Shown here: in pieces, positions 1 through 9,097 of the stretch
How the letters are laid out: every line of letters starts with the position of its first letter
Position numbering within the stretch: the first letter of the stretch is position 1
Origin: Aeoliella mucimassa
GTDB taxonomy: Bacteria > Planctomycetota > Planctomycetia > Pirellulales > Lacipirellulaceae
DNA: 64,000 bases
Reading direction: 5' to 3'
Assembly (NCBI RefSeq): GCF_007748035.1
Contig: NZ_CP036278.1
Location: 6,014,001-6,078,000 of the forward strand
Program-made: the position numbers and the translations under genes
Notes under the pieces: model-generated
Databases searched by the model: none
Told to the model about the DNA's origin: nothing
What the model saw: only the letters and a program-made list of their open reading frames with translations

Positions 1-1290
1 CGCCGTCGGCACATCGCTGCCATGGTCGCGATGCTTGGGTTTCTAGCGGTACCCGCTCTGTCGCAAGCCCAGTCGATGCAGAACTTCTCCGTGGTTGGCT
101 CGACGCCTACCACTTCGATTCCTGCAGATCAAGCGAACGAGAACGAGACCTCGGGTCCCGACAATTTTTTCGACGACACGATTCTCGACGACCCTGGTCA
201 GGTGGTCTTCGACCTATTCTCAACCGACTACAACGATCCTGAACTGTTCCCAACCGGACCTCCAGCCCAGTACGCTGGTCTGGGCGTGGAACCCAAGGTG
301 GTTTTTTTGGACTACGGTAGCTCGGTAACTGCGAACTGGTTCATGTACGCCCAACGCTCCGGCGCCATCACCACGGCCGACCGCGTGGGCATGTTCGAGT
401 TTTGGTTCAGCAACACCGACTTCGGCGGTGTGCTCCCCAGTTCCGATCCTGATTCGGTGGTTGAATTGCTTCCGGACGATTCCCGCATTGTCGACAGCAC
501 CTTGCGTCCCTACACGCTCGGCGGTGATCAATCGGGACGCTACGTTGCCATGCGTTTGACCGTCTCGGAAATCTCCGGCGGCGTCGGCAACATCGGTGGT
601 CACGAGTTTCGTCTGCTCGACGGTCCCAGCGACGTGGTACTCGACGTCAATCGCACGACTGGCGAGATGACCATTCGCAACAACCTTGCTGGCTCAGAGA
701 ACATCTTCATGAAGGCTTACTCCATCGACAGCCCTGGCGGTGGTCTGGATGCCGATGAGTTCAACGGGCTGGCTGGCATCGGTGCCTTTACCGCGGGTAA
801 TGGTTCGGGCAACGGCTGGGAATCGGGCGACATGAGCAACGACAGTCGCCTGATGGAAGCCTATTACCTTGGCGAAACCACCCTTTCGGCTGGTACCGCT
901 GCCATGAGCATTGGTGCTGCCTACAACGAAGTGCTGGCCACCGAAGACCTGATCTTCAAGTGGACCAACTCTCAAGGCGAAGTCTACAACGGTCGCGTGG
1001 TATATAGCGGTGCGATTGCTCCGCTGGCTGGCGACTACAACGGCGACGACATCGTCGACCTGGCTGACTACACCGTGTGGCGCGATAACCTCGGCTCCAC
1101 CACGGCCAACCTGCCGAACGACAACACTCCGTCGATCGTCGACATGAGCGACTACGATACCTGGAAGGAAAACTTCGGAATCAGTCGCGTTGTCCCTGCT
1201 GGTTTGTCGACCGCTGCAGTGCCCGAGCCCGCTACTTTGGGTCTCTGCCTGTTGGCCGCCGCTGGCTTGGCTGTTTATCGCCGTCGCTAA
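1..1290 (+). CDS. Secreted PEP-CTERM protein with dockerin-like segment (5' end cut by window)
   Basis: The reading frame is open to the left edge. The first Met codon in view is at 22, but the codons before it read Arg-Arg-Arg-His-Ile-Ala-Ala, which fits the basic start of a signal peptide, so the true start is probably upstream of the window. A hydrophobic core ending in Ala-Leu-Ser-Gln-Ala-Gln follows. The body (about 290 residues) is Gly/Asp/Ser-rich and I do not recognise a fold. Near the C-terminus two Asp-rich loops (GDYNGDDIVDLADYTVW and a shorter DMSDYDTW) resemble a type I dockerin or other calcium-binding repeat. The protein ends with VPEPATLGL, a hydrophobic helix and RRR, the PEP-CTERM exosortase sorting signal. 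Likely exported and processed at the surface. Natural partner unknown. Confidence 0.85.
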   Translation, partial: RRRHIAAMVAMLGFLAVPALSQAQSMQNFSVVGSTPTTSIPADQANENETSGPDNFFDDTILDDPGQVVFDLFSTDYNDPELFPTGPPAQYAGLGVEPKVVFLDYGSSVTANWFMYAQRSGAITTADRVGMFEFWFSNTDFGGVLPSSDPDSVVELLPDDSRIVDSTLRPYTLGGDQSGRYVAMRLTVSEISGGVGNIGGHEFRLLDGPSDVVLDVNRTTGEMTIRNNLAGSENIFMKAYSIDSPGGGLDADEFNGLAGIGAFTAGNGSGNGWESGDMSNDSRLMEAYYLGETTLSAGTAAMSIGAAYNEVLATEDLIFKWTNSQGEVYNGRVVYSGAIAPLAGDYNGDDIVDLADYTVWRDNLGSTTANLPNDNTPSIVDMSDYDTWKENFGISRVVPAGLSTAAVPEPATLGLCLLAAAGLAVYRRR

Positions 1291-1391
1291 TTGCGGCCAG
1301 CAAACAATCCTCACACGGGGAACGCTGTTTCCTTAATGGCGATCCGGTAGGGCAGTCCGGGTCAACATTAAGGCACGTACCTCGAATCAAA

Positions 1392-1424
1392 CGCCCGATG
1401 GAACTTCCATCGGGCGTTTCTTCT
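1392..1424 (+). terminator. Rho-independent terminator after the PEP-CTERM gene
   Basis: A perfect 10-bp stem (cgcccgatgg at 1392-1401, ccatcgggcg at 1407-1416) with a 5-base loop is followed by a T-rich run. It lies about 100 bp after the stop codon at 1290 and ends that transcript. Confidence 0.85.
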
Positions 1425-1673
1425 TATCTACCGCTCACTAAAGGAGCCGCTTCGCTTGCTCCTGCGACATTCGGTCGCAGAATCTCCGCTTTTCCGCTGC
1501 GGTACTTCTCGTTTATCCGACACCCTTCCCGAAAAGCTTGAAAACGGCCAATCCCGGCATTAGCATTCGGCAAGAACGACCCACCTGCGAGGGGCCGACA
1601 CTAAACGTTCAACAGGCGATGTTAACCAGTTGTCGGCGGCCCCACTCTTAAACATTCATTCGCGGAGTTTGAA
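1425..1673. other. Intergenic region before the SASA esterase
   Basis: Part of the 383-bp gap 1291-1673. Apart from the terminator at 1392 I see no gene, RNA or repeat. It presumably carries the promoter of the esterase at 1674, but no clear -35/-10 pair can be assigned. Confidence 0.4.
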
Positions 1674-3107
1674 ATGGTAACTGGTTTGCGTGCGTTGAGG
1701 CTCGCAGTGCTGACGATCCTCGTCACACTGTTTGCCTCGCAAATAGCGATGGCCCAAGAACCGGCCTCGCTCGTGGCCGATGTTTTCAGCGACCACATGG
1801 TGTTGCAGCGAGACCGCCAAATCCCGGTTTGGGGTCACGCGACTGCCGACAGCGAAGTAAGCGTGCAACTTGGCGACAACGACGCGGTAACCGCCAAGGC
1901 CGATAGTGAAGGTCGTTGGATGGTGAAGCTTCCCCCTCAGTCTGCTGGTGGTCCCGTGAAACTCACCTGCACCAGCGGTGAGCAGACTGTCGAAATCTCC
2001 GATGTCCTCATCGGAGAGGTGTGGGTCTGCAGCGGCCAGTCGAACATGCACTGGAATGTGAAGACCACCAACAGCGGGGAAGAAGCAATTGCTTCGGCTA
2101 ATTTCCATTCGCTTCGGTTGATGCAAGTTCCCCTGGCGATGAGTGCGACCCCCGAGGAAACATGCGATGCCAAATGGGTCGCTTGCACCCCAGAGAGCGT
2201 TCCCAACTTCTCGGCCGTGGCCTTCTACTTTGGCCGCGAGCTTCACAAGGAACTCGATGTGCCAGTGGGATTGATCCACACTTCGTGGGGCGGTTCGTTG
2301 TGCGAAGCCTGGACCAGTCGCGAAGCGCTCGAGAGCGACCCCGACTACTCGGATATCCTGAAGCGTTCGGAAGAGAACCTGAAGAACGGCACCGGCATGT
2401 ACAACAAGATGATTCATCCCTTCATTCCCTACGGCATTCGTGGTGCCATCTGGTATCAAGGCGAATCGAACGTTTCCCGCGCGGTGCAGTATCGCAAGTT
2501 GTTCCCCACCATGATTCGCGACTGGCGCACTCGTTGGGGCCAAGGCGATTTCCCGTTCTACTTCGTGCAGTTGGCACCCTATAACTATGGTGGCAATTCC
2601 ACCGCGTTCCCCGAGCTGCAAGAAGCTCAAACCATGACTCTCGACGTGCCGAACACCGGCATGGCTGTCACCAACGACATCGGCAACGTAAGCGACATTC
2701 ATCCCCGCAACAAAGTGGATGTCGGCGAGCGTCTGGCCGCCTGGGCGTTGGCCAACACGTACGGGAAAGAAGACCTTGTTTACAGTGGCCCGCTCTACAG
2801 CTACACCGAAATCGATGGCAACGAAGCGCGGGTGCATTTCGATCACGTCGACGGTGGCCTCGCCTCGCGAGATGGGGAACCACTCACCTGGTTTAGCCTG
2901 GCCGGAAGCGATCGCGAGTTCCATCCAGCCGAAGCCCGCATCGAAGGCGACACGGTGGTTGTCACCTCGCCCGACGTGCCCGCTCCCGTTGCGGTTCGTT
3001 TTGCTTGGAGCGACACCGCTGAGCCAAACCTGATGAACAAAGCAGGACTACCGGCATCGTCGTTCCGCAGCGATCGCTGGACCGAAGTGACTGCCGGACG
3101 GAAGTAA
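1674..3107 (+). CDS. Sialate O-acetylesterase family protein (SASA), secreted
   Basis: A 477-residue protein with a signal peptide (hydrophobic stretch about residues 8-28, ending SQIAMAQEP). A beta-rich N-terminal part (about 30-110) precedes the SGNH-like hydrolase core. The nucleophile block is VWVCSGQSNMHW (Ser at about 121), and the Asp-x-x-His pair is in NVSDIHPRN near residue 343. This is the layout of 9-O-acetylesterases acting on acetylated sugars of polysaccharides. In planctomycetes these enzymes are usually linked to degradation of algal or host glycans, which is inference for this one. It stands alone between a terminator and a convergent hydrolase gene. The ATG at 1674 fits the signal peptide. 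Confidence 0.9.
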   Translation: MVTGLRALRLAVLTILVTLFASQIAMAQEPASLVADVFSDHMVLQRDRQIPVWGHATADSEVSVQLGDNDAVTAKADSEGRWMVKLPPQSAGGPVKLTCTSGEQTVEISDVLIGEVWVCSGQSNMHWNVKTTNSGEEAIASANFHSLRLMQVPLAMSATPEETCDAKWVACTPESVPNFSAVAFYFGRELHKELDVPVGLIHTSWGGSLCEAWTSREALESDPDYSDILKRSEENLKNGTGMYNKMIHPFIPYGIRGAIWYQGESNVSRAVQYRKLFPTMIRDWRTRWGQGDFPFYFVQLAPYNYGGNSTAFPELQEAQTMTLDVPNTGMAVTNDIGNVSDIHPRNKVDVGERLAAWALANTYGKEDLVYSGPLYSYTEIDGNEARVHFDHVDGGLASRDGEPLTWFSLAGSDREFHPAEARIEGDTVVVTSPDVPAPVAVRFAWSDTAEPNLMNKAGLPASSFRSDRWTEVTAGRK

Positions 3108-3138
3108 CCCCTTCGTTGCTCTCGTAACATAGCAAAGG

Positions 3139-3178
3139 AAAGCCGCGATTCGACTTGAATCGCGGCTTTCTGTTTTTT
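3139..3178. terminator. Bidirectional terminator between convergent genes
   Basis: A perfect 12-bp stem (3139-3150 with 3158-3169, loop of seven bases) is followed by a T run on the plus strand. It sits between the esterase (plus) and the dienelactone hydrolase (minus, stop at 3214). Confidence 0.85.
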
Positions 3179-3213
3179 GTGGTGGCGAGCATCCAGCGTT
3201 TGCTGGCCTGTTG

Positions 3214-4101
3214 CTATTTCAGATGCTTGTTGAAGAACTCTACGGTTCGCTTCCAAGCAAGCTTAGCCGCTGCTTCGTCGTAACGGGGAGTCGTATCGTT
3301 GTGGAACCCATGATTGACTTTGGGATATACAAACGACGTAAACGTTTTGTCTTGTGACTTCATTTCCTTCTCAAAATCCGCCGCGCCTGCGAGAATTCGC
3401 CGGTCGTTCTCTGCATTGTGAATCAGCAGCGGGGCTTTGATCTTTGCAATGTCGTCCGAGTCGGGCTGGCGACCATAAAAGGGAACGCCTGCATCGATGA
3501 CGTCGGGGATGCGAACCGACAGCTGGTAGACGACGCCGCCACCATAGCAGAAGCCAACGACTCCTACCTTGCCGGTCGACTTTTCGTTGGCATCCAGCCA
3601 CTTTGCCGCGGCCATGAAGTCCTGCAGCATTTCTTCGCCGTCGCGTTGCGACTGTAACTTGCGACCTTCGTCGTCGTTGCCGGGGTAGCCTCCCAGCGGA
3701 GTCAATGCATCGGGAGCGAACGCCAGGTATCCTTCGACAGCCAACCGCCGCGCAACGTCTTCGATGTAAGGATTGAGTCCACGGTTCTCGTGCACTACCA
3801 GCACCGCGGGGAACTCCTTGCCATCGCTCGGGTAAGCCAGCAGCCCACTAATCTCTTTGCCCCCATCGGGCGACTCGTACGTGACGCGCTCGGTGGTGAT
3901 CCGTTTGTCGTCGGGAGCAATCTGCTCCGCCCAGGCGTAGTTCGGCGACAAGCTTTCGAGCAACGCTTCGACCGTCAGCCCGCCGACTGCAAACGCACTG
4001 AGCCGGGCAATGTAATCGCGTCGAGTCAGGCGGCCATGGGCGTAGTCGTCGTAGAGGTTGAGAACGTCCTGATCGAAATCTGCAGCGGATTTGCGAGGCA
4101 T
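3214..4101 (-). CDS. Dienelactone hydrolase family protein
   Basis: A 295-residue alpha/beta hydrolase. The DLH catalytic triad is visible: nucleophile Cys185 in VGFCYGGG, Asp233 in ENDRRI and His264 in NHGFH. A conserved Glu is present in VVHENRGLN (about 105). The first about 60 residues form an N-terminal extension with a Tat-like pattern ([17 protein letters not shown]) seen in many COG0412 members, so export is possible but not certain. The natural substrate (a lactone or ester) cannot be told from sequence. The ATG at 4101 gives the full N-terminal extension. Monocistronic as far as can be seen. Confidence 0.9.
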   Translation of the reverse strand: MPRKSAADFDQDVLNLYDDYAHGRLTRRDYIARLSAFAVGGLTVEALLESLSPNYAWAEQIAPDDKRITTERVTYESPDGGKEISGLLAYPSDGKEFPAVLVVHENRGLNPYIEDVARRLAVEGYLAFAPDALTPLGGYPGNDDEGRKLQSQRDGEEMLQDFMAAAKWLDANEKSTGKVGVVGFCYGGGVVYQLSVRIPDVIDAGVPFYGRQPDSDDIAKIKAPLLIHNAENDRRILAGAADFEKEMKSQDKTFTSFVYPKVNHGFHNDTTPRYDEAAAKLAWKRTVEFFNKHLK

Positions 4102-4420
4102 CTTCAGTACTTTCGTCGAGGGGTGGAAGGGAAGCGAAACCTACCGATGTGTCGCCTGAATAGTTTAGTGAACTTCGTTCGCGTTGCCCAACAATGCGAG
4201 TAAGTCGCTACAAGTAGCTCACTTTCACGCCTTCTAACCCAGGTACGCGCAATCGAATTCCTGGAACTGATGTGTCGCATAACCGGAATCGAACACCGAG
4301 AATAAGTTTGCCCCGGGTGACGTATTTTCGGTATCCTAGGACAATAAATCACACGTCTTCCAAGTTTCTTCGATTGAGACTCCGTGTTTTTGTCACTCCG
4401 TTAGCCATTTGCCGAATCCC
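4102..4420. other. Divergent intergenic region, regulator/hydrolase
   Basis: A 319-bp gap between the divergent hydrolase and the XylR-like regulator. It must hold both promoters. I see no gene: a minus-strand frame at 4104-4352 has no recognisable composition. No clear operator repeat could be assigned. Confidence 0.4.
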
Positions 4421-5587
4421 ATGCCGGAAATACCTCACGTAGCGCTGCTAGTCGAGACCTCGCGTGAATACGCCCGTGGGCTTTTAAGGGGAGTCGCTCG
4501 GTACCAGCAGGAGTATGGTCCCTGGTCCATTTACTTCGAGCCGCACGGGCTCGACGATCCACCGCCCGACTGGTTGTCGGACTGGAAAGGGCATGGCATC
4601 CTCGCGCGGATCAACAGTCGCGAGACCGCCGAGAAGATCTTGGCAACCGGCATTCCAGCGGTCGATGTCCGCGGGGCGCTGCCCGATCTTTCGATCCCGT
4701 TCATCGGTGTCGACAACCGTCCGGTCGCCCAGTTGGGATACGAACACCTGCGGAACCTTGGCCTGCGGAGCTTTGCCTTCTGTGGCACGCCTCGCGGTGA
4801 GAACCCCAACCAGGACAACCGCTGCGATTGGTTTGTGGAACTGGTAGAGCAGGGGGGGCAAGCTTGCGATGTTTGGCTCGGCGCGCAAAGCAAGCAGCAC
4901 GCGGCCACCTGGGAAGAACAACAGCAGGACATGGCTCGCTGGCTTCGCAATCTGCCAAAGCCGGTCGGCATCATGACGTGCCACGACGATCGTGGGCAGC
5001 AGCTGCTCGACGCCTGCCGACGGGCGAATCTCTCGGTGCCCGACGAAGTGGCCGTGATCAGCGTGGATAACGATCCCTACCTGTGCAACATATGTACGCC
5101 GCCGCTGTCGAGCATCGACGTGAATCCCAGCCGCATCGGGTTTGCTGCTGCCGAACTCTTGGGCCGCATGATGCAAGGAGAACAACCCGAACGCCAGGTA
5201 ACGACGCTTGGTCCTCCACGTGGAATTGCCGCCCGACGATCAACCGAAATGCTGGCGATCGACGACGAGGATGTCGCCGCCGCGCTGCGATACATTCGTG
5301 AGCACGCGACCGAAGGCATTCGCGCCAGCCAGGTGGTGTCGCGGGCTGCCAAGGCGCCGAGCACACTTGAGCGCCGCTTCAAGAAGACCTTGGGCCGAAC
5401 CATCAAGGCGGAGATCACGCGGGTGAAGCTTAGCCGCGCTCGATTACTGTTGACCGAGACCGAGTACCCCATCGCGACCATCGCCGAACGAGCGGGCTTT
5501 GCCGAAGCGAAGTACTTCTGCGAAGTGTTCCGCAAGCATCACAACGCGACCGCAACCGAATACCGCCGCCGATTCCGCGACGAGTAA
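4421..5587 (+). CDS. XylR-like AraC-family transcriptional regulator
   Basis: A 388-residue sugar-type regulator. It has a LacI-like periplasmic-binding fold (about 5-275), opening with HVALLVETSREYARGLLRG, which is typical of XylR-type proteins. A C-terminal AraC HTH domain (about 285-385) ends with IATIAERAGFAEAKYFCEVF and the helix YRRRF. The effector is probably a carbohydrate. The ATG at 4421 is preferred; an in-frame TTG at 4409 would add four residues. Planctomycete genomes carry many copies of this type, often beside sulfatases or glycan genes. Here the neighbours are a hydrolase (divergent) and a transporter (convergent), so the target is open. Confidence 0.88.
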   Translation: MPEIPHVALLVETSREYARGLLRGVARYQQEYGPWSIYFEPHGLDDPPPDWLSDWKGHGILARINSRETAEKILATGIPAVDVRGALPDLSIPFIGVDNRPVAQLGYEHLRNLGLRSFAFCGTPRGENPNQDNRCDWFVELVEQGGQACDVWLGAQSKQHAATWEEQQQDMARWLRNLPKPVGIMTCHDDRGQQLLDACRRANLSVPDEVAVISVDNDPYLCNICTPPLSSIDVNPSRIGFAAAELLGRMMQGEQPERQVTTLGPPRGIAARRSTEMLAIDDEDVAAALRYIREHATEGIRASQVVSRAAKAPSTLERRFKKTLGRTIKAEITRVKLSRARLLLTETEYPIATIAERAGFAEAKYFCEVFRKHHNATATEYRRRFRDE

Positions 5588-5621
5588 TCTCGGTGGGGAT
5601 CTCCGCTCTATTTCACCGAGA
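5588..5621. terminator. Terminator-like hairpin between convergent genes
   Basis: An inverted repeat TCTCGGTG (5588-5595) / CACCGAGA (5614-5621) spans the end of the regulator and the last codons of the EamA gene. There is no T run, so the terminator role is inferred from position. Confidence 0.45.
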
Positions 5622-6573
5622 CTAAACTCACCCCGATGATGGCCAGCACCACGCCGGCGAAGTGGTAGATGGAAGTCGGTTCGGCCAGTAGCACCACGGC
5701 GAGCAGAATGGTCAGCACTGGTCCCACGGTGCCGATCACCGTGGTACGTGTAGCTCCGATGCGAACAATGGCTTCGTTAATCATGTAGCTCGGGATCACC
5801 GTGCAAACGAAAGCCAGAGCGAAACCGTACACGAACACCACGCCTGGTAGCTGCACCAGGTTGACAAACGACTCGGTCATCACAAAGTGCAAACCGATAA
5901 AGATGGCCGAGCCAATCATCGCCAGGCTCGTGAACCGCCGACTTCCGATGCGCTGCATCAAAGGTTTGGAGAACAGCAAATATAGCGAGTAACTGAGCGC
6001 CGAACCAAGCACGAGCATCACGCCGATGCCGACGTTCGAGCCTTCGGCATGCGAACGCTCTTGCCCGTAAATCAGCCAGATACCTGCGTAGCTCAGGCCG
6101 ATCGCCATGAGAATGCGGGGAGTGATCTGCTCGCCGAGAAACATCCAGGCTAGTAGCGCGACCATCGTGGGGTAAGTGAACAGCGTCAGCCGCTCGAGCT
6201 GCGCCGAGATATAGGCCAACCCACAGATGTCGAGGTACGACGCCAGGTAATAGCCAAACAGCCCCAGCAGCATCGCGCGGGCGATGGTGCGGGGGCGGAG
6301 GCTCTCGTGCGATTGGTGATTGCCCCACCGCGCATCGACCAGCAGCACCGTGATATAAAACGGCACCGCCATCGTCATCCGCAGGAAGATTAACTGCGTG
6401 GGATTCATCCCCGCGGCAAAAGCAAACTTGATCAGGATGCTTTTGAGCGCGAAGAGAAAGGTCCCCAGAATCGCCAGGACAACACCAGACGTGTAGGAGA
6501 CGTTCTCGCTAGCTACCGACGCACCGCTAGCCAGCGACGAACGACTCGCGTCGCTTGAAACTTCGCCATCCAC
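5608..6573 (-). CDS. EamA/DMT-family transporter
   Basis: A 321-residue integral membrane protein with about ten hydrophobic helices in two repeated EamA halves (about 28-165 and 175-320). The first 25 residues are polar and Ser/Ala-rich. These proteins export or import small metabolites such as amino acids, purines or sugar derivatives; the substrate cannot be predicted. The start codon lies 2 bp after the metG stop codon, so the two genes are almost certainly co-transcribed. The functional link to methionyl-tRNA synthetase is unclear and may be only positional. Confidence 0.9.
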   Translation of the reverse strand: MDGEVSSDASRSSLASGASVASENVSYTSGVVLAILGTFLFALKSILIKFAFAAGMNPTQLIFLRMTMAVPFYITVLLVDARWGNHQSHESLRPRTIARAMLLGLFGYYLASYLDICGLAYISAQLERLTLFTYPTMVALLAWMFLGEQITPRILMAIGLSYAGIWLIYGQERSHAEGSNVGIGVMLVLGSALSYSLYLLFSKPLMQRIGSRRFTSLAMIGSAIFIGLHFVMTESFVNLVQLPGVVFVYGFALAFVCTVIPSYMINEAIVRIGATRTTVIGTVGPVLTILLAVVLLAEPTSIYHFAGVVLAIIGVSLVSVK

Positions 6574-6575
6574 GG

Positions 6576-8645
6576 TTAGTGAACCCGCTGGCCGACCTTG
6601 GCACCTTCATCGGGAGACAGCACAAACACTTCCTCGCCGCCGGGGCCGCTGGCAACCACCATGCCTTCGCTAACGCCAAACTTCATGGTCCGCGGCGCCA
6701 GGTTGGCGACACACACCACCAGGCGACCGACCAACTTCTCGGGATCGTAAGCCGCTTTGATGCCGGCGAACACTTGCTTGTAGGTTCCCCCACCAAGCGA
6801 GAGCTTGAGCTTCAGCAGCTTGCGAGCTTCGGGCACTTGCTCGGCCGACACGACACGAGCGACACGCAGGTCCACCTTCAAGAATTCGTCGAACGTGCAC
6901 TCTTCGGCTAGCGGCTCGGCTTCGAGCGAGTCGCCGGGATCGTTCCACTTGTCGACAAAGGTGCCTTCTGCGGTTTCGTCGGTGGTCTCTTCGGGTTTAC
7001 TCTCTTCAATCATTGCATTTACCTTTGCTTCTTCTACTCGCTGGAGCATGTGCTTGAATTTGTTGACCGCGGTACCCACCAACGGCTCCTGGGCCTGATC
7101 CCAGCTAACAATCGGATCGTTCAGCAGCTCGCCAGCTTGCTCGGCAAGCTTAGGCAACACGGGTGCCAGGTAGATGGCTAACTGGCGAAACAGGTTGAGT
7201 GCTACGGTGCAGACATCCTGCAAACGCTCGGCTTGCGATTCATCTTTGCGTAGCTCCCACGGCTTGTTCTCTTCGACAAACGGATTCGCCCGGTCGGCCA
7301 ACGCCATGATCAACCGCATGGCTTTGCTGTAGTCGCAGGCTTCGTAGGCTTCGGCAATTTCCTTGCCGGCCGCTGCCCCGGCGGCGAGCAAGCCGCCGTC
7401 GTCGGGATATTTGGACGACAACCCGGTAGATGCGACGAACTTCGCGCTCCGGCTGGCCAGATTCACCACTTTGCCGACCAGGTCGGTATTCACCTTGGCG
7501 ATGAACTCCTCGATCGACAGATCGATATCGTCGACCTTGCTCGAAAGTTTCGAGGCGTAGAAGTACCGCAGGTAGGCGGGGTCGAGGTGTTTCAGGTAAG
7601 TGCTGGCTGCGACGAAAGTGCCGCGGCTCTTGCTCATCTTCTCGCCGTTGACGGTCAGGAACCCATGAATGTGCACCTTAGTCGGCAGCGAGAAGCCGGC
7701 CGTCTTGAGCATGCCTGGCCAGAACAGCGTATGGAAGTACGTGATGTCCTTGCCGATGAAGTGGTGCACCTCGCACTGGTCGGAGCGCCACCATCGGTCG
7801 AAGTCCTCGCCATGCTTGTCGCACCATTGTTTCGTCGACGCCATGTAGCCGATGGGAGCATCGAACCACACGTACCAGTAGTTTTTCTCGAAGCCTGGAA
7901 TTTCGAAGCCAAAGTACTTGTGTGGCCGAGTAACGTCCCAGTCTCGCAGTGGCTTGATATTCCCTTCCTTGTCTTTGGCATAGAGGAAATGGCCTTTTAA
8001 GTAATTGGCAATTTCCTCTTGCAATGCCTGACCATTGTCGACCCATTCCTCCAGGAAGGGTCGCAGCTTTTCAAGTTGCACAAACTTGTGCGGAGCTGCA
8101 CGGAGTTCTGGGGTGGTACCAGAAAGCGAGCTTCTACCATCAATCAACTCTGTCGGTTGGTAGTTAGATAAGCATTTCTCGCAATGGTCGCCATATTGCT
8201 GAGGTGCACCACAATTCGGGCAAGTACCAATAATTAGGCGGTCGGCGAGAAATGTCTCTTCTACCGAATCATAAGGCTGCTCAACTTCTTGCTCTACCAG
8301 CAGGTCCTCCCTAGCAATAGCCGCCCAGATCTCCTCGCACAGCGCCCGATTCTCGTCGGAGTGCGTGCTGCCGTAGTTATCGAATTGAATGTCGAAGCCG
8401 GCGAAGTCCTGCTGATGCTCAGCACTCACGCGCTCGATGAATTGCTCCTCGGTCACGCCGGCCCGCTTGGCCGAAATCATGATTGCTGTGCCGTGGGTAT
8501 CGTCGGCACAGAAATATCGGCACTCATTGCCCATGAGCTTCTGGAACCGGACCCAAATGTCGGTTTGCAGATACTCCACCAGATGGCCGATGTGGATCGG
8601 GCCATTGGCGTAGGGCAGGGCGGAGGTAACAAGGATGCGACGCAC
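6576..8645 (-). CDS. metG: Methionyl-tRNA synthetase
   Basis: Class I aminoacyl-tRNA synthetase that charges tRNA-Met. The HIGH motif is in [11 protein letters not shown] close to the N-terminus, the zinc-binding knuckle is CPNCG...HCEKC, and the KMSKS loop is [13 protein letters not shown]-terminal tRNA-binding (EMAP/Trbp111-like) domain covers about the last 105 residues ([20 protein letters not shown]). The open frame extends to 8765, but the upstream 40 residues are Arg/Ser/Pro-rich and unlike the family. I therefore place the start at the GTG at 8645, giving 689 residues beginning [15 protein letters not shown]. No strong Shine-Dalgarno site precedes it. Leads an operon with the EamA gene. 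Confidence 0.96.
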   Translation of the reverse strand: MRRILVTSALPYANGPIHIGHLVEYLQTDIWVRFQKLMGNECRYFCADDTHGTAIMISAKRAGVTEEQFIERVSAEHQQDFAGFDIQFDNYGSTHSDENRALCEEIWAAIAREDLLVEQEVEQPYDSVEETFLADRLIIGTCPNCGAPQQYGDHCEKCLSNYQPTELIDGRSSLSGTTPELRAAPHKFVQLEKLRPFLEEWVDNGQALQEEIANYLKGHFLYAKDKEGNIKPLRDWDVTRPHKYFGFEIPGFEKNYWYVWFDAPIGYMASTKQWCDKHGEDFDRWWRSDQCEVHHFIGKDITYFHTLFWPGMLKTAGFSLPTKVHIHGFLTVNGEKMSKSRGTFVAASTYLKHLDPAYLRYFYASKLSSKVDDIDLSIEEFIAKVNTDLVGKVVNLASRSAKFVASTGLSSKYPDDGGLLAAGAAAGKEIAEAYEACDYSKAMRLIMALADRANPFVEENKPWELRKDESQAERLQDVCTVALNLFRQLAIYLAPVLPKLAEQAGELLNDPIVSWDQAQEPLVGTAVNKFKHMLQRVEEAKVNAMIEESKPEETTDETAEGTFVDKWNDPGDSLEAEPLAEECTFDEFLKVDLRVARVVSAEQVPEARKLLKLKLSLGGGTYKQVFAGIKAAYDPEKLVGRLVVCVANLAPRTMKFGVSEGMVVASGPGGEEVFVLSPDEGAKVGQRVH

Positions 8646-9097
8646 TAGAATTCGTGAGGGGCTGGAGGATGCGGCCGAAAGGGCTGGTGATTGCCGCGAT
8701 TGTAACCCGATTGCCGCCGGGCGACGAGGCGGACCTGCACCGCGGCCGCTACGATTGGCACGCAATGTGCTTTTTCGGGAATATCCGATTTTCGGGTGCC
8801 CGACATAGCAGGGACATTTGCCCCCGCAGACTGGTTCGCCCGAGGTTTTGGCCAGCTAGCACCTTGTGGGTGCTAGCGTCAGCAAAAGAAGCTGATCTTG
8901 TAAGATTTGCTCAAGTTGTAGACATTGCCGAGCCGACGGGGCAGGGCCCTTTCCCAAAGTCCCGTTGAACCAACTAGTTCCACCCACTCCCATCAGTGAG
9001 AGCACCGGTCGCAGGAAGCGACCCACGACTCTGCTGGCCACCACGGCGGACCCCGGGCGGTAGGCGATGCAAAACACGGATTCCAAGGAGGGAACCG
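8646..9097. other. Divergent intergenic region with a perfect inverted repeat
   Basis: A 452-bp region between metG (minus) and the thioredoxin-protease gene (plus). It contains a perfect 9-bp inverted repeat, GCTAGCACC (8855-8863) and GGTGCTAGC (8869-8877), separated by 5 bases, with no T run after it. That could be an operator or an RNA hairpin. No gene is seen; a weak Arg-rich frame continues metG upstream but looks non-coding. Confidence 0.5.
9085..9091 (+). promoter_or_regulatory. Strong ribosome binding site deciding the start at 9098
   Basis: AAGGAGG lies 6 bases before the ATG at 9098. It selects this start over the in-frame upstream Met at 8996 and places the signal peptide at the N-terminus. 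Confidence 0.85.

Noticed and set aside
4104-4352. 82-codon frame on the minus strand in the intergenic region
   Set aside because: No family resemblance, no ribosome site, and it overlaps the divergent promoter region.
6576-8765. metG start at 8765
   Set aside because: The extra 40 residues are Arg/Pro/Ser-rich and unlike methionyl-tRNA synthetases; the GTG at 8645 gives the standard start.
8855-8877. GCTAGC-containing hairpin as a member of a TGCTAGC repeat family near gene ends
   Set aside because: TGCTAGC-like words recur (for example 15291, 35549, 44118, 49264, 63318), but the count is close to what a 6-mer gives by chance, so a family is not supported without a genome count.
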